Source of the DNA: DATFVA01 sp963771705
Lineage (GTDB): Bacteria > Bacteroidota > Ignavibacteria > Ignavibacteriales > Ignavibacteriaceae
Length of the DNA stretch: 64,000 nt
Reading direction: 5' to 3'
Assembly (NCBI GenBank): GCA_963771705.1
Contig: CAVYUP010000006.1
Coordinates: 1 to 64,000 of the forward strand
Part shown: positions 18,733-27,312 of the stretch, in pieces
Numbering within the stretch: the stretch's first letter is position 1
Layout of the letters: every line of letters starts with the position of its first letter
Notes under the pieces: model-generated
What the model was told of the DNA's origin: nothing
The model's input: the letters and a program-made list of their open reading frames with translations, nothing else
Databases searched by the model: none
Made by a program: the position numbers and the translations under genes

Positions 18733-19298
18733 TATAACAACTCCGTTGTGTAATTGTTCTTAAGGACAATATCCTTAAGCGCGTTTCTTGACCTGTGCAG
18801 CAGCACCTTCACATTGGAAAGAGACCGGTTAGTAACTTCAGCTATCTCCTCGCACGTCATTTCCTCAAGATAAAACATCGAAATGACAGATGAATAATTT
18901 GAGGGAAGCTTTTCCAGAAGCTCATTTATTAATTTACTTAATTCCTTTTTTTCAGATTGTGCTGCGTATGAATCATCTGCGATATTTAATTCATCATGTA
19001 TCGAAGTCATTTCTTTCTCAACTTTTCTCTTTTTTCCCGATAACCTTGTCAGCGCCGTGTTATATACAATCCGATAAAACCATGTTGAAAATTTAGATTC
19101 CTGCTTAAAGTTCTTCAAACCATAATATGCTTTAAGAAAAGCATCCTGCAGAACCTCTTCCGCTTCCATCGAATCTTTCAGCATGCCGCATAACAGCGAA
19201 AACGCCTTATTTTTATATCTGTCCACCAGTATTTCAAAATCGGCTTGATTTCCTTTCCTGACAGATTCAATGATCTCAGTATCGGTTAATTCTCTCAT
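18732..19298 (-). CDS. ECF-type RNA polymerase sigma factor
   Basis: A 188-residue sigma-70-family ECF factor. Region 2 is recognisable as ADFEILVDRYKNKAF and EEVLQDAFLKAYYGL; region 4 as YLEEMTCEEIAEVTNRSLSN then VKVLLHRSRNAL. It is coupled to a membrane anti-sigma factor, so it likely responds to an envelope or redox signal. The regulon is unknown. The upstream spacer is rich in short dyads. Confidence 0.92.
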   Translation of the reverse strand: MRELTDTEIIESVRKGNQADFEILVDRYKNKAFSLLCGMLKDSMEAEEVLQDAFLKAYYGLKNFKQESKFSTWFYRIVYNTALTRLSGKKRKVEKEMTSIHDELNIADDSYAAQSEKKELSKLINELLEKLPSNYSSVISMFYLEEMTCEEIAEVTNRSLSNVKVLLHRSRNALKDIVLKNNYTTELL

Positions 19299-19341
19299 CT
19301 AAGGCATTAGACCCGAATATTTGAAATTTGGTTACATATGA

Positions 19342-19455
19342 ATTACAAGATTACAAGCTGCAAATTACAAAATTGCAAGATTACAAAACGCAAGGTTAGC
19401 GTAACCTTTTTTACCGAATTACAGTCAGAACCAATAGAAGCAGGCAAATTGCCTG
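19342..19455. repeat. ATTACAA-type short tandem repeats and two dyads
   Basis: From 19342 to about 19394 a degenerate 8-10-bp unit (ATTACAAG, ATTACAAG, GCTGCAA, AATTACAA, ATTGCAAG, ATTACAAA, ACGCAAG) is repeated. Next come AAGGTTAGCGTAACCTT (19392-19408, 7-bp arms, 3-nt loop, then T-rich) and the palindrome CAGGCAAATTGCCTG (19441-19455). The whole lies between the divergent ECF sigma gene and the DUF6249 gene, so regulatory sites for either gene are possible. Confidence 0.55.
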
Positions 19456-19508
19456 TGTAACCTGAAAAAGGAAAATACGGTCTTAACAGAAAAACAAAAG
19501 GTAACAAA

Positions 19509-19853
19509 ATGGCTAGTGAAGTAATTGCGGTATTTATCCCCATAGTAATGACCCTTGTAGCAGGACTCGTGCTTGTAACCTATTTCTATCTCCGGTCAAG
19601 AGAACGGCAGATGCTTATAGATAAAGGGTTAAGCGCAGATTCAATCAAGGAATTCTTTGAAAGTAAAAAAGATCCTTACAGATTAATGAAAATAGGAGTA
19701 ATAACTGTAGCCTTCGGAATTTCCCTGGGATTCGGGTTATGGCTTCAGGATATGACAGACAAAGATTACTGGACACCTTTCTCTATTTTCACGATTACGG
19801 GTTTTGGTTTCGTAGTAGCCAATATACTGGCAAACAAATACAGGAATAGTTGA
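19509..19853 (+). CDS. DUF6249-type small membrane protein
   Basis: The protein has 114 residues. It has a hydrophobic N-terminal helix, then RSRERQMLIDKGLSADSI, which resembles the conserved juxtamembrane motif of DUF6249 proteins, and two further hydrophobic segments. The family is often found next to ECF sigma factors in this part of the tree, and here the ECF gene is divergent across a 210-bp spacer. Function unknown. Confidence 0.75.
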   Translation: MASEVIAVFIPIVMTLVAGLVLVTYFYLRSRERQMLIDKGLSADSIKEFFESKKDPYRLMKIGVITVAFGISLGFGLWLQDMTDKDYWTPFSIFTITGFGFVVANILANKYRNS

Positions 19854-20004
19854 TCCTAATCCATTTAAGGTGATATATGAAAAAAGCAATTATGACGGCG
19901 TAAATATATATGCTGCTAATACTCGGCTGGTTTCACTATATGCCGGGCAGCCAAACAAAAGTGGAGAATGGTTATACGTTTAAGATGGTGGAGAGCGCGC
20001 TGGG

Positions 20005-20032
20005 AACCCCCCGGAGTATGTGCTCCGGGGTT
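20005..20032. terminator. Strong stem-loop downstream of trxB
   Basis: AACCCC, one extra C, CGGAG, a short TATGTG loop, then CTCCGGGGTT form a GC-rich hairpin with arms of about 10-11 bp, 14 bp past the trxB stop. It has no clear T-tract in either direction, so it may be a 3'-end stabilising hairpin or a weak terminator serving both converging transcripts. Confidence 0.6.
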
Positions 20033-20045
20033 AAATCTACAATTC

Positions 20046-21041
20046 TTATGATTTCTCTGCCTGGAGACTTACTTCCACTTCTGATTCCTGATTTTCCAGC
20101 CAGCGTTCTGCATCTATAGCAGCCATACAGCCTGAACCAGCGGCAGTGATAGCCTGTCGGTAGGTTTTATCCGCAACATCACCTGCAGCAAAAACACCTG
20201 GAATATTCGTATACGTTGAACCTTCCTGCACTTTCAGGTAACCTGTTTCATCCATATCCAGGATACCTTTGAAGAGTTCAGTATTGGGTTTATGACCTAT
20301 ACCTATGAATAAACCGTCAGCGGGGATTTCCATAGTTGAAAGGTCTTTAGTATCTTCAAGGAGTACGCCTGTCATCACCTTTTTACCGCCGTCAACTTTA
20401 CCCAAAACTTCTTTAACCACTTTATTAGTCATAAACCTGATCTTAGGATTGTTCAGCGCCCTGTCGTACATAATCTTAGAGGCACGGAATTCTTCCCGCC
20501 TGTGAATTATTGTAACCTCTGAAGCAAACTTGGTAAGGAAATTTGCCTCTTCCATTGCGGTATCGCCGCCGCCTACAACCAGCACCTTCAGATCCTTAAA
20601 AAAGAACCCGTCGCATGTTGCGCAGGCCGAAACACCATATCCCATATAAGTTTTTTCACTTTCAATTCCCAGCAGTTTAGCAGAAGCTCCTGTTGCAACT
20701 ATTACTGCATCCGCCGTATATACTTCATCGTAAGATTTAAGAACAAATGGTCTCCTGGAAAAATCAACCTCGGTAATCTCTTTATAGAATGATTTAGCTC
20801 CGAACCGATGGGCCTGATTACGCATAACATCCATGAGCTCAGGGCCCATGATACCCTTTTCAAAACCCGGGTAGTTTTCAACTTCGGTAGTGATAGTAAG
20901 CTGACCACCAGGCTGCATTCCTTCGAAGATCACGGGATTCAGGTCGGCTCTGGCATTATATAAGGCCGCCGTGAAGCCGGCAGGACCGGAACCGATTATA
21001 ATTATTTTATAATGGTTTTCGTTTTTTTCTATATCGGACAT
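20046..21041 (-). CDS. trxB: Thioredoxin-disulfide reductase
   Basis: The 331-residue flavoprotein has an FAD motif (IIGSGPAGFTAALYNARA), the redox pair C140-A-T-C143 in SACATCDGFF, an NADPH motif (VVGGGDTAMEEA) and PGVFAAGDVAD near the end. It reduces thioredoxin with NADPH in the cytoplasm. The last 15 residues extend slightly past the usual C-terminus. Confidence 0.95.
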   Translation of the reverse strand: MSDIEKNENHYKIIIIGSGPAGFTAALYNARADLNPVIFEGMQPGGQLTITTEVENYPGFEKGIMGPELMDVMRNQAHRFGAKSFYKEITEVDFSRRPFVLKSYDEVYTADAVIVATGASAKLLGIESEKTYMGYGVSACATCDGFFFKDLKVLVVGGGDTAMEEANFLTKFASEVTIIHRREEFRASKIMYDRALNNPKIRFMTNKVVKEVLGKVDGGKKVMTGVLLEDTKDLSTMEIPADGLFIGIGHKPNTELFKGILDMDETGYLKVQEGSTYTNIPGVFAAGDVADKTYRQAITAAGSGCMAAIDAERWLENQESEVEVSLQAEKS

Positions 21042-21152
21042 TTTAGCTCCATAATATCAATAAATAAGAAGTATATATTAGATTACTTTAAGATAGAAAA
21101 GTTTCGGAATTACGATTCTTATTTACAAATTTACAAATAACCAGTAAGAGAA

Positions 21153-22088
21153 TTAAGGATTTTTTTTTAACAGAAGAAAATCGGCGTTTCTTTTAAGTCC
21201 CTTTAATTTTGTCCTTTTGATGGGACTATCCACATATTTCTCCCGAAATATTTTTTCATCCATTAAATCTACAGTTTTCAGCGAAATCACAGTCTTTCCA
21301 TCTGCAGGGTGAAATTCCTTTATATCACAAACTTCGCTAAATTTAATATTCCAGGGGCAAACATCCTGGCATATATCACAGCCGAATATCCAGCCGTCAA
21401 ATTTTCCCTCAAATTCTCCGGGAATTTCATCTTTATTCTCTATCGTAAGATATGATATGCATTTATTCGAATCGACGATGTATTCATCGACAATGGCGTG
21501 AGTTGGACAGGCCTCAATACAGGCTGTGCAGGATCCGCAGTGATCTGTAATTAACTCTGAATTGCCGAGGTTATAATTTGTTATGATATTTGCTATGAAG
21601 AACCAGCTTCCAAGTTCAGGGTTGATGATGTTGGTATGCTTTCCCTGCCAACCGAGTCCTGCTCTTACTGCCCACGCTTTATCCATTAAGGGTCCGGTAT
21701 CAACATAAGAAAGGGATTTAAACTCCGGGTCGATCTCCTTTAATTGCCTTTCCAGAATCGCAAGCTTATCCCAGATTATAAGATGGTAGTCCTTTCCCCA
21801 TGCATACCGTGATATTTTGCCTGCAGACTCACTCCCGGAATGCTGTGCCGGGGTATAATAATTAAGAGCGAGTGAAATTACGCCTTTTGCTTCGGGGAAA
21901 ACCTTACGTATATCTTCCCTCTTATCAGTATTTCTTTCCATATATTTCATCCCGGCCTGGTAGCCCTTGTTAAGCCATTCTTCGAGGCGGCAGGATTCAT
22001 CGTTAAGAAGATCCGCGCCGGCAAAACCTACAAGGTCAAATCCCAGATCCTTAGCTTTCTGCTCAACTATTTCATTCGTAATCTTCAT
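21153..22088 (-). CDS. queG: Epoxyqueuosine reductase
   Basis: This 311-residue protein belongs to the QueG family. It has a cobalamin-binding reductive half (AKGVISLALNYYTP, YVDTGPLMDKAWAVRAGLGW) and two [4Fe-4S] motifs (CGSCTACIEACPTHAI and CDICQDVCPWN). It performs the last step of queuosine formation on tRNA. The C-terminal HEAT domain of longer homologues is absent, which is common. The sequence just upstream of the start is an A-rich repeat (see findings). Confidence 0.94.
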   Translation of the reverse strand: MKITNEIVEQKAKDLGFDLVGFAGADLLNDESCRLEEWLNKGYQAGMKYMERNTDKREDIRKVFPEAKGVISLALNYYTPAQHSGSESAGKISRYAWGKDYHLIIWDKLAILERQLKEIDPEFKSLSYVDTGPLMDKAWAVRAGLGWQGKHTNIINPELGSWFFIANIITNYNLGNSELITDHCGSCTACIEACPTHAIVDEYIVDSNKCISYLTIENKDEIPGEFEGKFDGWIFGCDICQDVCPWNIKFSEVCDIKEFHPADGKTVISLKTVDLMDEKIFREKYVDSPIKRTKLKGLKRNADFLLLKKNP

Positions 22089-22129
22089 CTGCTTTTACTT
22101 TTGCGTTTTTGCTTTCCTTTGCCTTGCTC

Positions 22130-22456
22130 TCACCATTTTAGTACTTTTTTATAAACCTTCACATATACATCGCCCCTGTCTATCTGCACCTCAAAGGAAT
22201 TCAAGCCTTTTTGTCCCGTGGGTGTTTTACCCGTCTCCAGGCTGAACATCCAGCCGTGAGCGGGGCAGACAACGCATCCGTCTTCCAGGAAGCCGTCGTA
22301 TATTAATGGTGAATGCTGGTGGGGACAAATATTACTTAAAGCGTACACCTTATCATCGACTTTGAATAATGCAATGTCTACATCATCTACAATGAACCTT
22401 TTACCGGAATTATTTACAAGGTCACCCACCCTGCAGACCTTAAAGAATCCTTCCAT
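22130..22456 (-). CDS. Rieske [2Fe-2S] protein, NirD-like
   Basis: A 108-residue Rieske domain with CPHQHSP and CPAHGWMFSLETG, the two CxH / CxxH ligand boxes, and no signal peptide or partner domain. It resembles stand-alone NirD-type or ferredoxin-like Rieske proteins that carry electrons to oxygenases or reductases. Its ATG overlaps by one base the stop codon of the downstream frame of the MBL gene (see 22456-22591), so the two were probably coupled. Confidence 0.88.
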   Translation of the reverse strand: MEGFFKVCRVGDLVNNSGKRFIVDDVDIALFKVDDKVYALSNICPHQHSPLIYDGFLEDGCVVCPAHGWMFSLETGKTPTGQKGLNSFEVQIDRGDVYVKVYKKVLKW

Positions 22457-22591
22457 CAGAGCTCATTAAATTTTTCTTTGATACGGATTCCTTTATCAGT
22501 ATCAGTAAGCGAGGCATAAGCTGTATCCGGATCGTGTTCAAAAAACAACTTCCATTCTTCATCGAGCGCCTGTTTCAGGATTCTCTTTTTT
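22456..22591 (-). pseudogene. C-terminal tail of the MBL hydrolase in a shifted frame
   Basis: Reading one base back at the A6 run (T6 on the plus strand, 22586-22591) continues the MBL protein as KKRILKQALDEEWKLFFEHD and on to KEKFNEL, then a TGA at 22456-22458 that overlaps the Rieske ATG. FFEHDP near the end is typical of the C-terminus of such MBL hydrolases. This is therefore the missing tail of the gene at 22575-23300, separated by an apparent frameshift. Confidence 0.8.
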
Positions 22592-23300
22592 CTTCCACTG
22601 TTACCAGGGGCCGAAGATCATATCCCATAACGTATGGTAAAGGAAGATGAGCAGTTGTGGGAAAAAGATCGCAGCAGTAGAGGAATGTATTTGAAGAATC
22701 AGATAACTTAAGCAGCTGCTGGCCAAATGTATGTCCGTTTACAATAATAAATTCAATCTCGTCATCGAACTGCTTCTCACCCTCTATCTGCATGAGGACG
22801 CCAGCCTCCTTAAGAGGGACAAAATTTTCTTTAATATAGCTTCCCTTGTCGCGCTCAGAGGGATTAAGAGCCCACTGATAATTTTCTTTCTGTACGTAAT
22901 ACGTCGCATTAGGAAAAGCCGGCTCAAGCTTACCGTTGTTATTTACCGTTGAACCGCCGGTATGGTCGAAATGAAGATGGGTAAGGATTACATCTGTGAT
23001 GTCTTCCGGTTTAAGATTCAGTCCTGCGAGAGAACTTTGAAGGGAAGTTGATTCCTGATCGACAGCGTAGATCTCCTTATTTTTATCATTCCATTTATTT
23101 CCCATCCCGGTATCGACAAGAATTTTCTTAGTATCAGATATAAGGAGAAGATTCCTGGTAGCAAGTTTAATCCTGTTCATTTTATCAGCAGGGTTCGTCC
23201 TTTCCCAGAGCGGTTTGGGAACAATGCCGAACATTGCCCCGCCATCGAGACCAAAGTAACCTGAATTGATTATATGGACTAAATATTTACCGATTTTCAT
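22575..23300 (-). CDS. MBL-fold metallo-hydrolase (frameshifted near its 3' end)
   Basis: The 241-residue frame has the metallo-beta-lactamase motif THLHFDHTGGS, an upstream VDTGMG, a His in VNGHTFGQQ and a further metal residue in YCCDLFP. The overall plan is that of quorum-quenching/glyoxalase II-like hydrolases. The frame ends early with VEEKRES because of an A6 homopolymer; the expected C-terminal about 45 residues lie in the next frame. Full length would be about 280 residues. The cause could be an assembly error, a recent mutation or -1 slippage. Confidence 0.85.
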   Translation of the reverse strand: MKIGKYLVHIINSGYFGLDGGAMFGIVPKPLWERTNPADKMNRIKLATRNLLLISDTKKILVDTGMGNKWNDKNKEIYAVDQESTSLQSSLAGLNLKPEDITDVILTHLHFDHTGGSTVNNNGKLEPAFPNATYYVQKENYQWALNPSERDKGSYIKENFVPLKEAGVLMQIEGEKQFDDEIEFIIVNGHTFGQQLLKLSDSSNTFLYCCDLFPTTAHLPLPYVMGYDLRPLVTVEEKRES

Positions 23301-23351
23301 AGTATCCCATCTTATTTATTTATTCTTAAAGATTTTAAAGTTAAACAAGAT

Positions 23352-24173
23352 TTGATAAATGTGAAAGGAAATGGAACAGACTATTTCATCTTACAGACTT
23401 CACTTCCTAAGCTGTACTCACACTTAACAAATTCAGATCAAAAAAATCTAGAGTACTTAAATGAAAAACAAATCAAGGAAAGTTTTAGGTTTTTATCTGA
23501 ACAATTAGCCAAGGATGGAATAATGACAAATTTAGATGACGCAAATATCATTAGGCTGGATCTCTTTATTAATCTGAAAACCAAATATCCATCTAAGGTT
23601 TATAAGGATTATCTAAAAACAATAAAACTAACAAGAAAAGAAATGTCGGAAAGAGAAAATAGTTTTCTGTTTTCTAATAAACAGAATCAACTAAATATTT
23701 ATGATAAGAAAAAAGAATTGGAACAGTGGAAAATATATTTAGAGGATGAAACAATGAGATTTGAAAACAGATTTATGACTAAAAATAAGGTCAAGGCAAT
23801 ATTTGGAGATAAATTATCCGAAGTAATATTGAATAAAGAGAGACAATTAAAACAGATGGAGAAGTTATATCACGAAATATTTGATAATTCAAAAGGGAAA
23901 ATTCTAATTGATGAAAATGCAATTGAAATAATTATCAAAAGTGGTTCAAGAAAAGACTTAAAGAATAATATTTTTTATTATTTCCTATCTCAATCCCCAA
24001 AATATTTGACTGAATCAGTTGTTTCAAAACACTTCTCAAAAACGCAAGCATACAAAATCAAAAAGGAAGTTGAGGATTATTCAAAGCAATATGCAGTCAA
24101 AAACAATTTTGACTTGTACAAAGAGCTTAAATTGAAATATGAAGATGAAATGAATCTTCTGATTAAAAAATAA
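23352..24173 (+). CDS. Probable truncated filamentous-phage/plasmid replication protein (gene II/X-like)
   Basis: 273 residues, Lys/Asn-rich and much more AT-rich than the flanking genes. I see no signal peptide or membrane segment. The order of motifs resembles gene II/X replication initiators of inoviruses and related plasmids: TSLPKLY near the N-terminus, IIRLDLFINLKTKYP, then QLNIYDKKKELE, then MRFENRFMTKNKVKAIFG. The usual N-terminal portion is missing. The frame opens with TTG, stays open upstream without an ATG, and abuts the MBL gene promoter region only 51 bp away. I read it as a relic of an integrated filamentous phage or plasmid. The family assignment is by eye and uncertain. Confidence 0.5.
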   Translation: MINVKGNGTDYFILQTSLPKLYSHLTNSDQKNLEYLNEKQIKESFRFLSEQLAKDGIMTNLDDANIIRLDLFINLKTKYPSKVYKDYLKTIKLTRKEMSERENSFLFSNKQNQLNIYDKKKELEQWKIYLEDETMRFENRFMTKNKVKAIFGDKLSEVILNKERQLKQMEKLYHEIFDNSKGKILIDENAIEIIIKSGSRKDLKNNIFYYFLSQSPKYLTESVVSKHFSKTQAYKIKKEVEDYSKQYAVKNNFDLYKELKLKYEDEMNLLIKK

Positions 24174-24227
24174 TCCACAGTAGAGAACTGAGTTTTATTC
24201 TTGTTATAAGGGATATCATTGGTTTTC

Positions 24228-24256
24228 TTGACAAAGAAGATCCTTGTGCCTAATTT
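24228..24256 (+). promoter_or_regulatory. Candidate sigma-70-like promoter of the YCF48 gene
   Basis: TTGACA (24228-24233), a 17-bp spacer, and TAATTT (24251-24256) lie 25 bp upstream of the start at 24281, and GGGAG precedes the ATG at a normal distance. The -35 box and spacing are the E. coli-type optimum. Confidence 0.5.
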
Positions 24257-24280
24257 ACATATATCAATAGGGAGAATAGG

Positions 24281-26371
24281 ATGAAATCTTTATTAAACGG
24301 GATAATACTAACCTTATTTTTAACACAAATATGTTTTGCACAGTGGTACTGGCAAAATCCTTTGCCGCAAGGTAACACAATAAGTTCAATAAGTTTCGTA
24401 GACGTAAATAATGGGTTTATGGTAGGCTTAGATGGGACAATCCTTAAGACAACTAATGGCGGCGATGACTGGGAAATCAAAGCAAGCGGTACAAAAAAAC
24501 AACTTCTGTCAGTTATATTTGTCGATGAAAATAATGGTTGGATTGTGGGACAGGATGGATTAATTATAAAAACTTCCGATGGTGGAGACAACTGGACTCC
24601 TCAAACAAGCAATACCTTTAGCTGGCTTAATTCAGTTTATTTCATAGATAGCAATACTGGATGGATTGCCGGAAATGACGGCACTTTACTTCATACTATA
24701 AACGGTGGTGAAGACTGGTCTTTTCAAGTCAGCGGCACAAATCAAAAATTGAACTCAATTTATTTCCCAGCTGCTAATTTTGGATGGGCTGTCGGGGATA
24801 ACGGCACAATTATTAGGACTACAAATCAGGGAGAAGACTGGACAGAACAAATTAGCGGGATAAATAATCATTTATACTCAGTCGATTTTATTGATATAAA
24901 TACAGGCTGGGCAGTTGGATCCTGGGGAAGCATAATTGTTACTTACGATGGTGGTGAGAACTGGGTAGCTCAAACAAGCGGGATAAATTCCTGGCTCAGT
25001 TCGGTTCAATTCCTCGATGCAAACACTGGCTGGGTATGTGGGGGAAATATAATGAAAACAACAAATGGGGGAATAACCTGGATAAATCAAAACAGTGGAA
25101 TCAGCACTGGTCTGGCTTCTATGCAGCTTTTAAATAATAATTATGGCTGGGTGGGTGGCGTTGGGGGTGTTATACTCCATTCTACTAATGGAGGAGTAGA
25201 TTGGCTGAATCAATCGAGTGGTACAACAAATTGGTTGTACTCAACGTATTCAATTGATATGCAAACAAGCTGGGCAGTTGGAGATAACGGAACAATATTA
25301 AAAAGTACTAATGCCGGAGTTGATTGGATTTCACAAACAAGTGGAATTGATAAAGATTTACGATCCGTTCATTTTGTGGACAGTTTAACAGGATGGTCTG
25401 CGGGGTATCAGGGTATTATACTTCATACAACCGATGGCGGTGACAATTGGATAGATCAATCAATTGATACAACGTACTACCTATATTCTCTCTATTTTGC
25501 AGATGAAAATACAGGCTGGGCAGCAGGTAATAATATTAGTGATTTGGGTGAAATTTTACATACTTCAAATGGCGGTGCAGAATGGACGCTCCAGTATACA
25601 AACACCATCGGTAGGCTTGAATCTGTTTACTTCCTAAATAATGATATTGGTTGGGCTGCAGGGTATGCAGGAACAATTCTTAAAACTACAAATGGTGGGA
25701 CAGAGTGGTTCAATCTATCCAGTAATATTATAACCTGGCTTTTTTCAATTTATTTTACCGATGAGAACACTGGATGGGCTTCAGGTAATGGGGGCTTAAT
25801 TATTAAAACGACAGATGGAGGAATGACTTGGCAATCACAAACATCAGGAACTTCCTATGTCCTCTACTCAACATACTTTGGTAGTAATGATATTGGTTGG
25901 ATAGCAGGAGATCAAGGTACTGTTCTTCATACAATTGATGGGGGTAATAACTGGGTAACACAGTCAATAGGTACTACTAATTCTTTCAAATATATTTACT
26001 TTCTTGACAATTATGTTGGGTGGGTTGTAGGTGCCTGGGGAACAATTCTTAAAACCACTAATGGAGGTATTACCTTCGTTGAAGACGAATTAAATCATAC
26101 TCTACCTAATACTTTCACCCTTACCCAAAACTACCCGAATCCATTCAACCCGGGTACAAAAATAAAATACTCGGTTCCCCATTTAACACAGGTAAAGATC
26201 AAAGTTTTTGACATTCTTGGGAATGAAATTGAAACATTAGTTAATTCTGAAAAACCGGCGGGTACTTATGAGTTAAACTGGAATGCAGCTAATCTACCAA
26301 GTGGAATATATTTCTATCAATTGAGAGCCGGAGATTTTATTAATACCAAGAAGATGATTCTCTTGAAATAG
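24281..26371 (+). CDS. Secreted YCF48-repeat beta-propeller protein with T9SS sorting domain
   Basis: The 696-residue protein starts with a signal peptide (LTLFLTQICFAQ). Fourteen units of about 42 residues follow, of the form GWxxGxxGTIxxTTNGGxxWxxQ...SxxFxDxNT, matching the YCF48/PSII-stability-factor-like repeat and predicting one or two beta-propellers. The last 85 residues are a type A T9SS sorting domain starting QNYPNPFNPGTKIKYSVP and ending KKMILLK. It should be exported through the Sec and type IX pathways to the surface or medium. Function is unknown; such proteins are common, rapidly varying surface proteins in Ignavibacteria. Confidence 0.88.
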   Translation: MKSLLNGIILTLFLTQICFAQWYWQNPLPQGNTISSISFVDVNNGFMVGLDGTILKTTNGGDDWEIKASGTKKQLLSVIFVDENNGWIVGQDGLIIKTSDGGDNWTPQTSNTFSWLNSVYFIDSNTGWIAGNDGTLLHTINGGEDWSFQVSGTNQKLNSIYFPAANFGWAVGDNGTIIRTTNQGEDWTEQISGINNHLYSVDFIDINTGWAVGSWGSIIVTYDGGENWVAQTSGINSWLSSVQFLDANTGWVCGGNIMKTTNGGITWINQNSGISTGLASMQLLNNNYGWVGGVGGVILHSTNGGVDWLNQSSGTTNWLYSTYSIDMQTSWAVGDNGTILKSTNAGVDWISQTSGIDKDLRSVHFVDSLTGWSAGYQGIILHTTDGGDNWIDQSIDTTYYLYSLYFADENTGWAAGNNISDLGEILHTSNGGAEWTLQYTNTIGRLESVYFLNNDIGWAAGYAGTILKTTNGGTEWFNLSSNIITWLFSIYFTDENTGWASGNGGLIIKTTDGGMTWQSQTSGTSYVLYSTYFGSNDIGWIAGDQGTVLHTIDGGNNWVTQSIGTTNSFKYIYFLDNYVGWVVGAWGTILKTTNGGITFVEDELNHTLPNTFTLTQNYPNPFNPGTKIKYSVPHLTQVKIKVFDILGNEIETLVNSEKPAGTYELNWNAANLPSGIYFYQLRAGDFINTKKMILLK

Positions 26372-26439
26372 TATCAAATGACCAGAGGAGAAGCTAAGTA
26401 GTTATAAATAAATAAGTTAAATAAGAACAAATCTTAAAA

Positions 26440-26465
26440 GGGAGACGAGAGAAAACTCGTTTCCC
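26440..26465 (-). terminator. Intrinsic terminator of the DUF1670 operon
   Basis: On the minus strand GGGAAACGAG, a TTTTCT loop and CTCGTCTCCC form a 10-bp stem with one G-T pair, followed by TTTTAAGATT. It lies 29 bp past the stop of the second DUF1670 gene, in the right orientation and distance for a Rho-independent terminator. Confidence 0.75.
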
Positions 26466-26493
26466 TGAATATAAGCAATAGTTTTAGTAAAAA

Positions 26494-27312
26494 TTAACCA
26501 TTTTCATCGTTCTTTGACAAGTTGTTTTTCAATTTAGCCGGCAAAAGGTCAATGTACTGCTGGACGACACGCTTAGAGAGCCTGGAAAGATTAGCAATCT
26601 TGTCGGGATCTTTGATGTCGTGCTGCCAGAGGATCTCAACCCGGTGGTAATCCTTGATGTAACGGTCAACAGCCTCTTTCGAATGGTTAGTCTTAAGAGC
26701 TATATCGGGAGTAAGATAACCCTGAAGATAAAGGGTAATAATCTCCCTTTTATGCGTAATAGCTCCTGAGAGATCGTGAACGTTACCCCTGGTAGGCAGA
26801 AGATGACCTTCAGTCTGAATCTCCTGGACATACTGGCTTACCACTGCATCACAGACACCGAGGAGAATAGCAAGGTCAAGCTGAGTAAGCAATGCTCCCT
26901 GGTCGAAGGCCTGATCGGTCCATCTCTTAAGTCTGTTCTTCCGAAGAGTCCTTGAATCGAAACCCTGGGAGATATGAGCGATATCCTGATCATTTATGAA
27001 TGAGAGGACAACGGGCTTAAGCCTGGTTGTTGCAATAGACTTACCTCTCTTCGGGAACTCATCGACCGGAACAGCCATCCAGACAAGCTGACCGTAGTTA
27101 ATATGGTGAAGGTCATCATCAATGGAGGAGACAAGGAAGTAATGATCAATAAGCTGGAGGATATCACTGATAATAGCCCTGGCGGTAATCTCGCCTCTGT
27201 CATAGCCGTAGTTGTTCATAAACCTGTAGAGCAGGTGCTGCTCGAGGGATTTATCGGAAAGGCGTCTGAACTTCTTAAGCTGGATCTGATCTTTAGTTAG
27301 TGCTTTACTCAT
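26494..27312 (-). CDS. DUF1670-domain HTH protein, second of a pair
   Basis: The 272-residue protein has two probable helix-turn-helix regions, LTQLDLAILLGVCDAVVSQY and YLTPDIALKTNHSKEAVDRY, joined by GHLLPTRGNVHDLSGAITHK. These align throughout with the upstream neighbour, so the two are paralogues. A longer frame begins at 27429, but the ATG at 27312 follows GAGGAGG at normal spacing and overlaps the upstream stop by 8 bases, indicating translational coupling. It resembles DUF1670 proteins, a poorly characterised family that I recall in archaea and bacteria, sometimes in tandem. A DNA-binding role is inferred; no DDE or Tyr recombinase motif is visible. Confidence 0.72.
   Translation of the reverse strand: MSKALTKDQIQLKKFRRLSDKSLEQHLLYRFMNNYGYDRGEITARAIISDILQLIDHYFLVSSIDDDLHHINYGQLVWMAVPVDEFPKRGKSIATTRLKPVVLSFINDQDIAHISQGFDSRTLRKNRLKRWTDQAFDQGALLTQLDLAILLGVCDAVVSQYVQEIQTEGHLLPTRGNVHDLSGAITHKREIITLYLQGYLTPDIALKTNHSKEAVDRYIKDYHRVEILWQHDIKDPDKIANLSRLSKRVVQQYIDLLPAKLKNNLSKNDENG

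Noticed and set aside
19877..20119. Small ORFs on the plus strand (a short frame from 19877 and a 69-codon frame from 19910)
   Set aside because: The first stops after nine codons. The second reads through the hairpin at 20005-20032 and into the antisense of trxB, with no recognisable domain after its first hydrophobic residues.
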